Source of the DNA: a virus
IMG/VR virus record: IMGVR_UViG_3300034061_003581
Coordinates: 1 to 41,416 of that record
Length of the DNA stretch: 41,416 nucleotides
Strand: one strand, 5' to 3'
The notes beneath the pieces are model-generated. The model was not told where the DNA came from. It did not search any database and was given only the letters and a program-made list of their open reading frames with translations. Positions 6,317 through 15,700 of this stretch are shown one piece after another. The first letter of the stretch is position 1; every line of letters starts with the position of its first letter. The position numbers and the translations under genes were made by a program.

Positions 6317-7000
6317 ATGAAACTTTCTGTAAATACACTTCATTGGGATAATGTAGATAATAGAATACTTCAATCCCATAAACAAGTTATGAAACATTTT
6401 GATATTCCGGTAGAATACCATAATATGAATATAGAACATGGTTTATGGATGAACGCAGTTTGCCGTAATACTGACGCTGATGTTTATGTATTTTTTGATA
6501 TTGATTGTGTTCCATTGAATCGTGAGGTATATGATGAGGCAATCCATTATGTAACTGAAAACGATAGTTTGTTTGGAAATGCACAAGTGTCAAACCATAT
6601 ACATCCAAAGACTCATGTATTTGCCGCTCCATCATTTTTTGCTATAACAAAATCTTGTTACGAATTACTTGGTAAACCAACATTTTATCCAACCATTCGT
6701 TCAGATGTTGCTGAAGAAATTAGTTATGTTGCTGATGAAATTGGAAAGAGATACCGTTGTTTATACCCAACAAAATTTGATGGAGTTCCAAAGAAAGATG
6801 GTGTTTGGAGATTATCAAATTATGGATATTATGGTATTGGAACACTTTACGAAAATAAAACATATCATCTTTTTGAAAGTAGATGGGGAGATCACATCGA
6901 ATTGTTCCAGAAAAGATGCCAACAAATTATTGCCAACCAATTTGACACGAATGGTATGTATGATAGTTTATCGGAGTTCTACGGACATAAAGTAAAATAA
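6317..7000 (+). CDS. Glycosyltransferase-like protein (GT-A type fold)
   Basis: A 227-residue soluble protein. The clearest element is D-V-Y-V-F-F-D-I-D-C-V-P-L (about 55-67), a buried strand ending in a DxD motif as in GT-A glycosyltransferases, where it binds the metal and the nucleotide sugar. The N-terminal M-K-L-S-V-N-T-L-H-W followed by an R-I-L-Q-S-H-K helix also fits the first Rossmann-like strand and helix. The acceptor is unknown: modified phage DNA, host glycans or virion proteins are possible. An AAAGG ribosome site is present. There is almost no room for a promoter between the terminator at 6299 and this ATG, so expression may rely on read-through. Confidence 0.7.
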   Translation: MKLSVNTLHWDNVDNRILQSHKQVMKHFDIPVEYHNMNIEHGLWMNAVCRNTDADVYVFFDIDCVPLNREVYDEAIHYVTENDSLFGNAQVSNHIHPKTHVFAAPSFFAITKSCYELLGKPTFYPTIRSDVAEEISYVADEIGKRYRCLYPTKFDGVPKKDGVWRLSNYGYYGIGTLYENKTYHLFESRWGDHIELFQKRCQQIIANQFDTNGMYDSLSEFYGHKVK

Positions 7001-7001
7001 T

Positions 7002-7032
7002 TTTGATCGTATTCATAAATTTCGTATATTGT
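7002..7032 (+). promoter_or_regulatory. Bacteroidota-type promoter for the UV endonuclease gene
   Basis: TTTG (7002-7005), a 19-base spacer and TATATTGT (7025-7032). The -7 box deviates from TAnnTTTG at one place, but the spacer equals that of the three copies at the left edge. The start codon is at 7064. Confidence 0.5.
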
Positions 7033-7063
7033 TTTATTATTCATTAAACATTAACGCCAACCT

Positions 7064-7969
7064 ATGAAACTCGGATATGCCTGCATCAACATGACTTTAT
7101 CAAAAGATAAAATCACTACCAACCGTTCCATGATTAAAAAAACATTTCTACAAAAAGGTTTAGACTACTGTTCTGAACTTGCATATATGAATGTTGTTGA
7201 TATGGAAAAAATTATCAAATGGAATGTTCAAAACGGTATTTACTTATTCCGCACATCTTCTAATGTATTTCCTTGGGGTTCTGAATATGACTTGGAACAA
7301 CTCAAAGATATTGATAAAATCAAGATTGTTCTCAAACGAATTGGTGATTATGCAAAAGAACATGGTGTTCGTCTATCATGTCATCCTGGACCCTTCAATG
7401 TTTTATGTTCACCAAATCCTAATGTTGTCAAGAATACTATAATTGACTTAGAATTGCACGGTAAAGTATTTGACATGATGGGACTATCACATACACCATA
7501 CAACAAAATCAATATACATTGTAACGGTGTCTATGGTGACAAGACCACATCACTTGATCGTTGGTGTCAAAACTTTCAATTACTATCCCACAGTGTTCGT
7601 TCAAGACTTACTATTGAGAATGATGATAAAGCAAGTATGTATTCTGTTAAAGACCTTATGAAAATTCACGAATGTTGTGGTATTCCTATTGTATTTGATT
7701 ATCACCATCACCAATTCTGCACCGGCGATTTGACTGAACAACAGGCACTTGAACTTGCCATATCAACATGGCCACAAGGTATTACACCTGCAGTTCATTA
7801 TTCTTCATCAAGACTTAAAGAGACTGGTAATCCAAAAGAAAAACCACAAGCTCATGCAGACTACATATTAGAAAAAATCAACACTTATGGACATGATATT
7901 GATATTATGTTAGAATGTAAAGCCAAAGAATTAGCTCTCAAACGATACCTAACAGAATACGGAATCTAA
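7064..7969 (+). CDS. uvsE: UV damage endonuclease (UvsE/UVDE family)
   Basis: A 301-residue TIM-barrel repair enzyme that nicks DNA 5' to UV photoproducts and other lesions. The metal ligands of the family can all be placed: H107 (S-C-H-P-G), H152 (N-I-H-C-N-G), E185 (T-I-E-N-D-D), D212 and H215 (F-D-Y-H-H), H245 (A-V-H-Y-S-S-S-R) and E284 (M-L-E-C-K). The order and spacing agree with the Thermus enzyme. The opening M-K-L-G-Y-A-C-I-N is typical. The position two residues before H245 is Ala, where the Thermus protein has a modified Lys. It has its own promoter and stands alone between the glycosyltransferase-like gene and the late-type box at 7990. Confidence 0.93.
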   Translation: MKLGYACINMTLSKDKITTNRSMIKKTFLQKGLDYCSELAYMNVVDMEKIIKWNVQNGIYLFRTSSNVFPWGSEYDLEQLKDIDKIKIVLKRIGDYAKEHGVRLSCHPGPFNVLCSPNPNVVKNTIIDLELHGKVFDMMGLSHTPYNKINIHCNGVYGDKTTSLDRWCQNFQLLSHSVRSRLTIENDDKASMYSVKDLMKIHECCGIPIVFDYHHHQFCTGDLTEQQALELAISTWPQGITPAVHYSSSRLKETGNPKEKPQAHADYILEKINTYGHDIDIMLECKAKELALKRYLTEYGI

Positions 7970-7989
7970 CCCAAAATCCCAAAAGTTCA

Positions 7990-7997
7990 TATTTATC
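7990..7997 (+). promoter_or_regulatory. Putative late-promoter box (TATTTATC)
   Basis: TATTTATC within TCATATTTATCTGTATG, ending 33 bases before the ATG at 8031, between two genes with no TAnnTTTG promoter. Confidence 0.6.
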
Positions 7998-8030
7998 TGT
8001 ATGTATTTATGAACAATAATTGGGATATAA

Positions 8031-9086
8031 ATGTCATACAAATTATTCTCTCTGAAAAATCTAATCTGGTTTTGTGCTATCGGATTGGCAGTATTTTCAG
8101 GTTACTACTCTGTTTACGGTATATCTAAATTATTTTCTGGTGGTTCTTGGTCAATCGTGGGGATGGCCGGAATGTTAGAATTTTCAAAATTAGTGGTTAT
8201 CACATTCCTACATGACCACTACAAAACTCTCAAAACTGCTTTCAAAGTATATCTGATGTCTTCCGCTGTTATTCTTATGATATTAACATCGGTTGGTGTT
8301 TATGGGTATCTAACCAATTCTTATCAAGAAACTGCAAAAGAAATATACGAAACACAAAATAAAATTGCATTGATTGATAAAAAGAAAGAAATCTTCCTTG
8401 AACAAAAATCACAAATAGATACTCTTGTAAAACAAAAGGGAGAGAGAATATCATCTTATGATCAATTAAGATTATCACAAGAAAATTCTCTTAATAACCA
8501 ACTGACACAGAAGAAGGGAACGAAGGGATTACAAAAAAATATCCAATCTGTTGATAATTCTACTCAAACTCTAAATACTGAAATATCGGAACTAAATCAA
8601 AAATCTATTGGTTTATCTGATAGTGTTGCTAAATTAGAACAAGAAAAGTTGGTTCTTGAAAATTCAACATTTACATCAGAGATAGGACCATTACTTTATT
8701 TGAGTAGATTAACCGGTGCCCCTATGGACATAATTGTTAATTGGTTCATACTCATATTAGTTTCAGTATTTGATCCACTTGCAGTTAGTTTAGTTATTGC
8801 AGCAAATCATTTGAGACACAAAGAATTGGAACAAAAAATTCCACCTGAAAATGATAACACACAACCACCACCAGAGAAAAAAGTTGTAGAAGATGTTGCA
8901 GATGTTTCAGTTCAACACGAAGAAATAAAAATACAAGATGTTGTTGCTACAAAAAAGAAAAAAGAAAAAAAACCTTTGGAAGTTATAGAAGAAAATGTTA
9001 TATTAGAACAAAATGAAATTGAAAAGGCATTCTATGAAGAACAACCTAAACCCAATTTTGGATATAGGAGAGGAATAACTTTATAG
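8031..9086 (+). CDS. Multi-pass membrane protein with central coiled coil
   Basis: A 351-residue protein. Three hydrophobic segments lie in the first 95 residues (about 10-33, 40-60, 72-94), then a long Gln/Lys/Ser-rich coiled coil (about 98-215), a fourth hydrophobic segment ending F-D-P-L-A-V-S-L-V-I-A-A-N (about 233-262), and a charged tail with P-P-P and K-K-K-K-E-K-K stretches. With this topology the coiled coil would form one large loop on one side of the membrane. I do not recognise the family, though FDPLA membrane segments recur in phage and bacterial coiled-coil membrane proteins. It is the first gene of a block that also holds a protease and a sigma-like factor. Confidence 0.75.
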   Translation: MSYKLFSLKNLIWFCAIGLAVFSGYYSVYGISKLFSGGSWSIVGMAGMLEFSKLVVITFLHDHYKTLKTAFKVYLMSSAVILMILTSVGVYGYLTNSYQETAKEIYETQNKIALIDKKKEIFLEQKSQIDTLVKQKGERISSYDQLRLSQENSLNNQLTQKKGTKGLQKNIQSVDNSTQTLNTEISELNQKSIGLSDSVAKLEQEKLVLENSTFTSEIGPLLYLSRLTGAPMDIIVNWFILILVSVFDPLAVSLVIAANHLRHKELEQKIPPENDNTQPPPEKKVVEDVADVSVQHEEIKIQDVVATKKKKEKKPLEVIEENVILEQNEIEKAFYEEQPKPNFGYRRGITL

Positions 9087-9122
9087 TAATGTCATTATTG
9101 TATTTTAACCAGGAGTTCTGTT

Positions 9123-9782
9123 ATGAACGATTTTTATGATGGTGAAGAAGTTGTTGAAAAAGAAACAACTAATAATAAATCAAAAGAAAATGAGAATGAC
9201 ATTCCAGTTAGATGGAAAGAAGCAACAACACAAATGGATTATGGAATTGATGTTGAGGCATCTTCTGTTTTGTTATTTGGTGAAATAATGGATGGTTCAT
9301 TGTATGATATTATTACTCGTATACGAGCAATTCTTCATATGAGAAAAGATGAAAATAAAAATGATCCAATCAATCTAATTATCAATTCTGATGGTGGTTC
9401 TGTTTATGAGGCACTTGGTATCATTGACTATATGCAAAGTCTCGATGTGAAGGTAAATACAATTTGTAGAGGTAGGGCAATGTCTGCTGCTGCTTTAATT
9501 CTATGTGCTGGAACAGGTACTCGTTTGGCTTCCCAACACTCTACTATTATGTTCCATGAGATTAGTTCTGATATTTACGGAAAATCTTCTGATATGAAGG
9601 CAAATGTGCAACACATGGAAAAATTAGAAGAAATTCTTTTGGGAATACTTAAATCAAATTCAAACAAAGATATAGAATTTTGGAAAAATGTTACTATAAA
9701 AGATTATTATATTACTCCGTCTGATGCATTGAATCTTGGTGTTATTGATGTAATAATTCCACCTAAACATAATAGAGGTTAA
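9123..9782 (+). CDS. ClpP-type serine protease (peptidase S14)
   Basis: A 219-residue protein with a complete ClpP-like triad: S121 in G-R-A-M-S-A-A-A, H145 in T-I-M-F-H-E and D194 in I-K-D-Y-Y-I-T. The N-S-D-G-G-S-V block (88-94) forms the substrate strand and oxyanion loop, and the end L-G-V-I-D-V-I is typical. The first 30 residues are charged and unlike the ClpP axial loop. Phage S14 proteases are often head maturation proteases, so one candidate role is cleaving head proteins; a ClpP-like role with the host ATPase is the alternative. An AGGAG ribosome site precedes the ATG. It is followed after one base by the gene at 9784. Confidence 0.88.
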   Translation: MNDFYDGEEVVEKETTNNKSKENENDIPVRWKEATTQMDYGIDVEASSVLLFGEIMDGSLYDIITRIRAILHMRKDENKNDPINLIINSDGGSVYEALGIIDYMQSLDVKVNTICRGRAMSAAALILCAGTGTRLASQHSTIMFHEISSDIYGKSSDMKANVQHMEKLEEILLGILKSNSNKDIEFWKNVTIKDYYITPSDALNLGVIDVIIPPKHNRG

Positions 9783-9783
9783 T

Positions 9784-10155
9784 ATGATGCTAACGATAAT
9801 TGTATTAACTATATGTCTCGGTATTTCAATTTTTGTTAATATAAATTTGACAAGAAAGTTTGACCATTTAGACGAAATGGCACAAGATAGTGTTGATACA
9901 CTATTAGAGAATGAGAAATTTTTAACAGAATTGCGAAACAGAATACGATCACAACAATCCTATTTAAGACAATTAGATAGAATTGGTTCATTTGAAGCAG
10001 ACGATGAAACTGGATATTTTTTCAAAGAAATGAAAGATATTATGAATGATATTGCTGTTTATTTTGGTGAGGAACCAATAGACGATGAAAAAAGAAGTAT
10101 TCTCGAAAACCAAAGGCAACCAGATGTTTCATTTCAAAAGGATTATTATTTATGA
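9784..10155 (+). CDS. Small membrane-anchored protein
   Basis: A 123-residue protein with an N-terminal membrane segment (about 2-21) and a soluble helical part. The stretch D-R-I-G-S-F-E-A-D-D-E-T-G-Y-F-F-K-E (about 73-90) has the look of a conserved block that I associate with small proteins of T4-like phages, but I cannot name a function. Its start follows the protease stop by one base and its stop overlaps the next start (ATGA), so the three genes are translationally linked. An ATG one codon later is an equally possible start. Confidence 0.72.
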   Translation: MMLTIIVLTICLGISIFVNINLTRKFDHLDEMAQDSVDTLLENEKFLTELRNRIRSQQSYLRQLDRIGSFEADDETGYFFKEMKDIMNDIAVYFGEEPIDDEKRSILENQRQPDVSFQKDYYL

Positions 10156-10886
10156 AACAAAAACGTAGTCCAAAGAAACCAAACATTTATTTTACGCAAG
10201 AAACAGAAGATGCGATAGTATTGTATAACAAATCAGAAGATGATATTCAAAGAAATTTGATATACACAAAAAAAATACACCCTGCATTTTACAAACTTGC
10301 TGAAATTATGATACATAGATTTAAGTTCTATAATTTTGATGTATCACATGAAGATGTCAAACATGAAGTTGTTTCATTTTTACATGAAAAAATTACAAAA
10401 TATAAAGCTGAAAACGGTAAGGCATTTTCGTATTTTTCTATTGTTGCTAAAAATTATCTTATTGCTGAGAACAACAAGAACTATTATCATTTCAAACGTA
10501 GTCAAGATATTGGTGCAATAGATTTGGAACGTAACATTGTAAACGAAAAACTTAGATTTGATTTGATAGAAGAAAGACGTGATTTCATAGATTTATTTGT
10601 TAATGTTATTGAAAAACATTTACCATTGTTCTTTTCAAAACAAAGAGATATACAAGTTGCAGACACCATATTGTATCTATTCAGAACTCGTGAAAACATA
10701 GAAAATTACAATAAAAAGGCAATATACATACTTGTAAGAGAAAGAACGGGAGTTAGCTCACAGTATATTACAAGTGTGATAAATAAAATAAAAGTATTAT
10801 ACAATAATTTATACCGAGAATATAAAGACGGAAAAAATATAGAAAAAATGTCTTGGTATGACATCCAACATATTATTAACAACTGA
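10152..10886 (+). CDS. Probable gp55-like late-transcription sigma factor
   Basis: A 244-residue protein. Residues 44-106 contain a helical region with H-E-D-V-K-H-E-V-V and then K-A-F-S-Y-F-S-I-V-A-K-N-Y-L-I (90-104). In T4-like phage gp55 proteins and sigma region 2 the equivalent is a helix entering a block like (N/K)AFxYF(T/S)xIIxxAF. The middle (about 150-200) is helical and could serve region-4-like or clamp contacts. T4 gp55 is a short sigma that directs host polymerase to late promoters. The start overlaps the upstream stop by four bases. The recurrent TATTTATA-type box near virion genes is the natural candidate target. The family call is by pattern and not by alignment. Confidence 0.65.
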   Translation: MKQKRSPKKPNIYFTQETEDAIVLYNKSEDDIQRNLIYTKKIHPAFYKLAEIMIHRFKFYNFDVSHEDVKHEVVSFLHEKITKYKAENGKAFSYFSIVAKNYLIAENNKNYYHFKRSQDIGAIDLERNIVNEKLRFDLIEERRDFIDLFVNVIEKHLPLFFSKQRDIQVADTILYLFRTRENIENYNKKAIYILVRERTGVSSQYITSVINKIKVLYNNLYREYKDGKNIEKMSWYDIQHIINN

Positions 10887-10894
10887 TATTTATA
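10887..10894 (+). promoter_or_regulatory. TATTTATA box directly before the gene at 10898 (doubtful as its promoter)
   Basis: GATATTTATAGT matches the late box, but it ends three bases before the ATG at 10898. If it acts as a -10 element, the transcript would start at or after that ATG and so would serve 11241 onwards. Overlap of the stop codon region of the previous gene with the box makes chance occurrence possible. Confidence 0.35.
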
Positions 10895-10897
10895 GTT

Positions 10898-11260
10898 ATG
10901 AAATTTGATGAAGAAATCTTTGGAAGTAAAAAATTCTCTGATTTATTGAAAGATATTTACGATAATCAGAAGAAAAAGGATCGTCAGATAAATCTTTTGA
11001 TTGCTGACTTAAAGCCCATGTTAAACAACATAAGTGATGCGGCAATACTAGTTCCTGCAATAAAAGATTTTATGGAGGTTTCGGTAAAAAATGATGAACA
11101 TTTAGTAAAACTAGCCGCAGTAATACAACGGGCAATGGGTGATAAAGGTGAAGAATCCTCCTCATTTTTGACTGATGAAGAAAAAGAAGCTCTATTAAAG
11201 GGCATACAAGAAATTCAAAACGATCAAGAGGAGAATGATAGTGAGCGGCCTACCGTTTAA
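10898..11260 (+). CDS. Hypothetical helical protein
   Basis: A 120-residue charged protein, mostly helical by composition, with no membrane segment or signal. It starts M-K-F-D-E-E-I-F-G-S-K and ends in an acidic tail. No ribosome site is visible before the ATG; the gap from the previous stop is 11 bases and is filled with the TATTTATA box. The last 20 bases overlap the next gene. Family unknown; a small baseplate or chaperone-like protein is possible from its position just before the spike gene. Confidence 0.68.
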   Translation: MKFDEEIFGSKKFSDLLKDIYDNQKKKDRQINLLIADLKPMLNNISDAAILVPAIKDFMEVSVKNDEHLVKLAAVIQRAMGDKGEESSSFLTDEEKEALLKGIQEIQNDQEENDSERPTV

Positions 11261-12737
11261 TCCGCAAGTAACAATAATTGATGGGTTTCCTCGTGAGTGG
11301 TTTCCTGCGGAAGTATTGGATGTAGATTACGAAGGCCGTGATAAAACTGCACTATACACGGTATTATGTAGATTATTGGGTGCAATGGGACAAGGACATA
11401 AAGATGTTATACGTGCTCGTGCATTTGATGCTAATATAAAAAATATGCCAATTAGGGGAGAGGTTGTTATGCTTACAAAGGCACCGTCTCCTTATGCTAG
11501 TGCAGGTGGTGTTTCACAAGAATACTACTATACAAATCCTGTTTCTGTTCAATCATCAATTCATCATAACGGCATTCCTGGAGTAACTTACTGGGTAGAA
11601 AGAACTTCACCTGGTAATCGTGCAAAAAGAAATGATGCAGAAGATGGTATTCCACACGAAACCAATACAAAATTTGATACCCATACAACTATTGATCCAA
11701 TTTTTGTAGAAAGAAAAGACATTTATCCTATACAACCATATTCTGGCGATATACTACTCGAAGGTAGATGGGGACAATCTATAAGATTTGGATCAACATT
11801 GGATGAAAGAAGAAAATATCCACAAGTTCCAACTTGGAAAAAAGGTTTAGGTCAAATAGGTAATCCAATTTTAATAATTTCTAACGGAACAAATCCAGAA
11901 TTAAAACCAAGAAATGAATTTATCTTAGAAAATATAGATGAAGACGATTCATCTATTTGGATGACATCTGGACAATATGTAAAATTTGAACCCGCATCCA
12001 CATATACACCATCAATAACAGATAAAAGTATAAATCTTTTTACTAAAAATGAGTTTGGTGGAAATGCTGTAATGATTGCGTCTGATAGAATAATTTTTAA
12101 TTCTCGTAAGCAAGAATTGATTGGTTTTAGTAAAGAAGGTATTGGTTTTTCTTCTGAAAAGGGTATATCTCTTGACGGAAAACAAGTAGTTGAAATTGAA
12201 TCAACACAAAAAATATCGTTAGGTATAAATGCAATAGAACCGATATTGTTAGGCAAAAGAACAATGACGTGGTTAAATGATTTATGTCAAATACTATTGA
12301 ATGTTACACGAGCAATTACACAACAAACTCATCCAACTGGAACAGGTCCATCCGGTGTTCCTATAAACATTTCTGATTTTTCAACAGCACATTCTGATTT
12401 ATCAGAGTTACAAAGTCAAATAGAAAAATTACCAAGCCAATTAGCATTTGTTAATGAAAAGTCTGGTGGTCCATCAGAAAAAGAAGTTCAACAATCCAAC
12501 GAAAAAATTCTACAAAGTCAATTCATCAAAGAAGGCGATAATTCTAATTTGTTGGTAGATACCGGTGAGGGAGCGTTGGAAAATGAGGATCCATTAACAC
12601 TTGTTGCAGATATTGCTGATATTGAACAAGAAAAAATAAAACTAATAGATCAAATTTTAGGTGATATTGATCCAACATTTGATTATGGAACATCACTAGT
12701 CGGTGACGATGCCGGTAATCCTGGAGGACCAGTGTAA
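11241..12737 (+). CDS. Baseplate central spike/hub protein, gp5-like
   Basis: A 499-residue protein beginning M-S-G-L-P-F-N-P-Q if read from the GTG at 11241. AGGAG lies six to seven bases before this GTG but directly abuts the ATG at 11235, so the GTG is the better start. Key features are the OB-like first part (about 25-80, with I-R-G-E-V-V-M-L), the block Y-P-I-Q-P-Y-S-G-D-I-L-L-E-G-R-W-G-Q-S-I (about 161-180), and a later Gly/Ile/Ser beta-rich part (about 285-335) of the kind that follows the OB fold in gp5-type spikes. No lysozyme domain is seen, unlike T4 gp5. Enzymatic functions may be on the next proteins. The last 130 residues are helical and acidic. Confidence 0.65.
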   Translation: MSGLPFNPQVTIIDGFPREWFPAEVLDVDYEGRDKTALYTVLCRLLGAMGQGHKDVIRARAFDANIKNMPIRGEVVMLTKAPSPYASAGGVSQEYYYTNPVSVQSSIHHNGIPGVTYWVERTSPGNRAKRNDAEDGIPHETNTKFDTHTTIDPIFVERKDIYPIQPYSGDILLEGRWGQSIRFGSTLDERRKYPQVPTWKKGLGQIGNPILIISNGTNPELKPRNEFILENIDEDDSSIWMTSGQYVKFEPASTYTPSITDKSINLFTKNEFGGNAVMIASDRIIFNSRKQELIGFSKEGIGFSSEKGISLDGKQVVEIESTQKISLGINAIEPILLGKRTMTWLNDLCQILLNVTRAITQQTHPTGTGPSGVPINISDFSTAHSDLSELQSQIEKLPSQLAFVNEKSGGPSEKEVQQSNEKILQSQFIKEGDNSNLLVDTGEGALENEDPLTLVADIADIEQEKIKLIDQILGDIDPTFDYGTSLVGDDAGNPGGPV

Positions 12738-12739
12738 TT

Positions 12740-15700
12740 ATGGGTATATCGTGGAATAAAAATTTAGTAAAACTTATACCAGGTTCTGCAACAGAACCTG
12801 ATAAATACGAAATTGAAATTTTTCAAGGAGATACTATAAATCTTCTTGACTATGTTGTATTTGAACCAGGTGGAACAAAAAATGCTCTTAATACATGGAA
12901 ATTAACTCTTGTTAATGCGGCACACTTTACAGATAACGGACCAACAGATCCTGGAGATTTATCACAATTTAGCGATTCTTTTTATGATGATTCAGAAGTA
13001 ACACAATATGCTTCAAAGTATGCTTTAGATTGGAATGCAGAAATAAAACCAATACCATTATCTATTCCATCAATTATTATAGATAAATTTGGAATACTGG
13101 AAACATCAAGTGCTGTATTTAGAGTTGCAAGTGAAATTGAAGTTTGGGTAAATTTTGGAAAAAAAGTACCAGGAGATTTAATTTTAGATCCACCAGCGGG
13201 TAAACCAACCGATGAAATAAAAAAATTAACAATTAAAATAAAATCAAATTCATTTTTAGGTGAAGGTGGTTTATTAAATGGTGTAACAGGATCAATTGAT
13301 GCATTTGTTACAGATTCACTAAAATATGTAACAAGTGCTCTTACCGGTGTTGTTGGATTCTTAGGAGAGGGAGTTGCTTGGGGTATAAGTCAAGTTGAAG
13401 GTTTATATCCATCTGGATCTAAAGGTTACAATGAAGAAGATGCTAAACAAAAATTAGAAGAAGAAAAAGATAGAGAAGCAAGTCTTTTTTCAACAGTAAT
13501 TGGTTATCCATTTACTGCATTAGATTTTTTAACTAAAAAACAAAATGCTTCATTGATTAAATCCGGATTAAAGGCATTATCTACTTCCGCAAAAATATAT
13601 CAATTATATGCTCAAGGAAAATCTACAATAGCAACTACTAGACTTCTTGCAAATTTAAGAACATTACTTGATTACGAAAAATTATCACCAGGATTACAAA
13701 TAAAAGTTGCTAATTTTTTAGGAACTAACCCAAAAACTATTAAGCGAATAATATGGGTTGTTAATAAGATATTAGAAATAGAACAAATGGTAAGTGATGG
13801 TAACTATGACGCTTTACAAGATTATGTATTAAGAGAGGCAGAGAATGTAAAATCATTAGATGATTTACCCAAAGAATTGAGAGAATTTGCAACCGGTGAA
13901 GCATTTTCAGAATTGTCTCCAGGATCGGTTGTAAATAAAAAATTACAAATCGTTGATAAAGACAATCTAAAACTTATAGTAGAAAATCCATCATATAGAA
14001 AAACAGAAGGTAATAATATAGTTTTGAATCAAATTATTATTAAATCTATAAATAAAGAAGGAGATTTTATACCGATAAAGTCAATCTCTATTGGAAAAAT
14101 AACATCTCCTGGATTTGTAGACGGATTTACCGCAAATGAATTATTTTATGACTATAACACGACTAGAGATATTTGCACCATAACGATACCAAATACTTAT
14201 GGATCAGAAACTGGTGCGGATCCAATATCCTCAGGATTGTTTCCAAATGGTAGTATGGAACTTAAAATAAATGTAGATAACACAAAATATCAACAACAAT
14301 ACGAAGGAACTAACCCTATACGATCTGGTGTAATTCCATTTCAAATAGATTACAAATTTATCGGAAACAGCATACCAAGATTGGTTTATAGAAAATTCAA
14401 TGCCGCTACAAAAGTTTATGAAGAAGTCAATGAAGATTTACCACATATTTTAGACAGAGGCGAAGAAGTAACTGAAACGATTTCATACGATAATGTAATT
14501 CCTGGTTCTTGGGCAGAACAAAATTTTGGTCAAAATCCAATTACATTAGAACAAGGTTTTGATATTGCAAAAAATGGATTGGCAGTTTACAACTTATACA
14601 AAAAGAAACAATTTTTATCTATATTCGATGCTGTAGATTTCAAAAATTTACCAGCACCCGTTCAAACATTTATTTTTAGCACGGCTGCACTTATTGGAAT
14701 TGATGAATCCGAAATAATCAGATACTATGAAGTTTTAAGTGGTGCAAAAAATTTGTATGAATTATCAACAAAGGGATTTCAACATTACAATTCTTTACCA
14801 CCAGAATTAAAGGCAAAAATCTCAAAACAATTAGGTGTTAGTGAAGAAGTATTGGGTGATGTGATTCCGATTGCAGGCGATATAACTGATTTAATATCTG
14901 GAAAAAGATTTAATGGACCTGGTGAGAAAGAAAAATTTGCCGAAGGTTTATTTGATAAGGTTGGACAAAGTTTATTAAACAAATGGGGTCCAAATGCAGA
15001 AGTTTGGGAAAACTATAATGCATATGACAAAAAAACTGGAAAAGTAACTCCAGGTGGTGGAACCCTTGATCCAAAAATGAAGCAAACTATTGCACTTTCA
15101 TTAGGATTTACCAACATAAAAGAGGCACCAAAACCGCATAAAGATGATCCAGTTTCTGGAAAACCAATAACACACACAGAAGTAAATGGTCTTGCTATAA
15201 TAAAATGTGGAATTGCTATAGATAAAGCGTTAAAATTCAAAAATTCTCTTGCAAAAGGTATAAGTGTTAAAAACCGATTATTGCAAAAGTATGAACAAGT
15301 AAAAAATTCACCGAATTTAATTGAAGATGAGGCACTTTTAACAGGCGTTTACGATGAATTGGTAGATACTAGAGAAGACTTTGAAAAAGAAGATTTCTTC
15401 AATGACATATACGATTCTGCAAAAGAATTGACAGAGGATCCTTATGCTGATTTATTAGATTCTGCCGGTTCATTGCCTCCGGGAGTTCCTGGTGCTGGTG
15501 ATCCAAATTGGAGACAAAAATACAATGTTGAAGACCGATATGTAGTTGAAGATTCAACAGGAGCGCCTCCAAGTGGTGTGAAGGGTGTATTGCAATATGG
15601 TACATACATAATATACACTCATCCATGGATTGAAGATATTGGACAGAATCCTGAAACAGGCTTGCCTGTATTTACGGGAACGCCTCCATCTGGATTTTTA

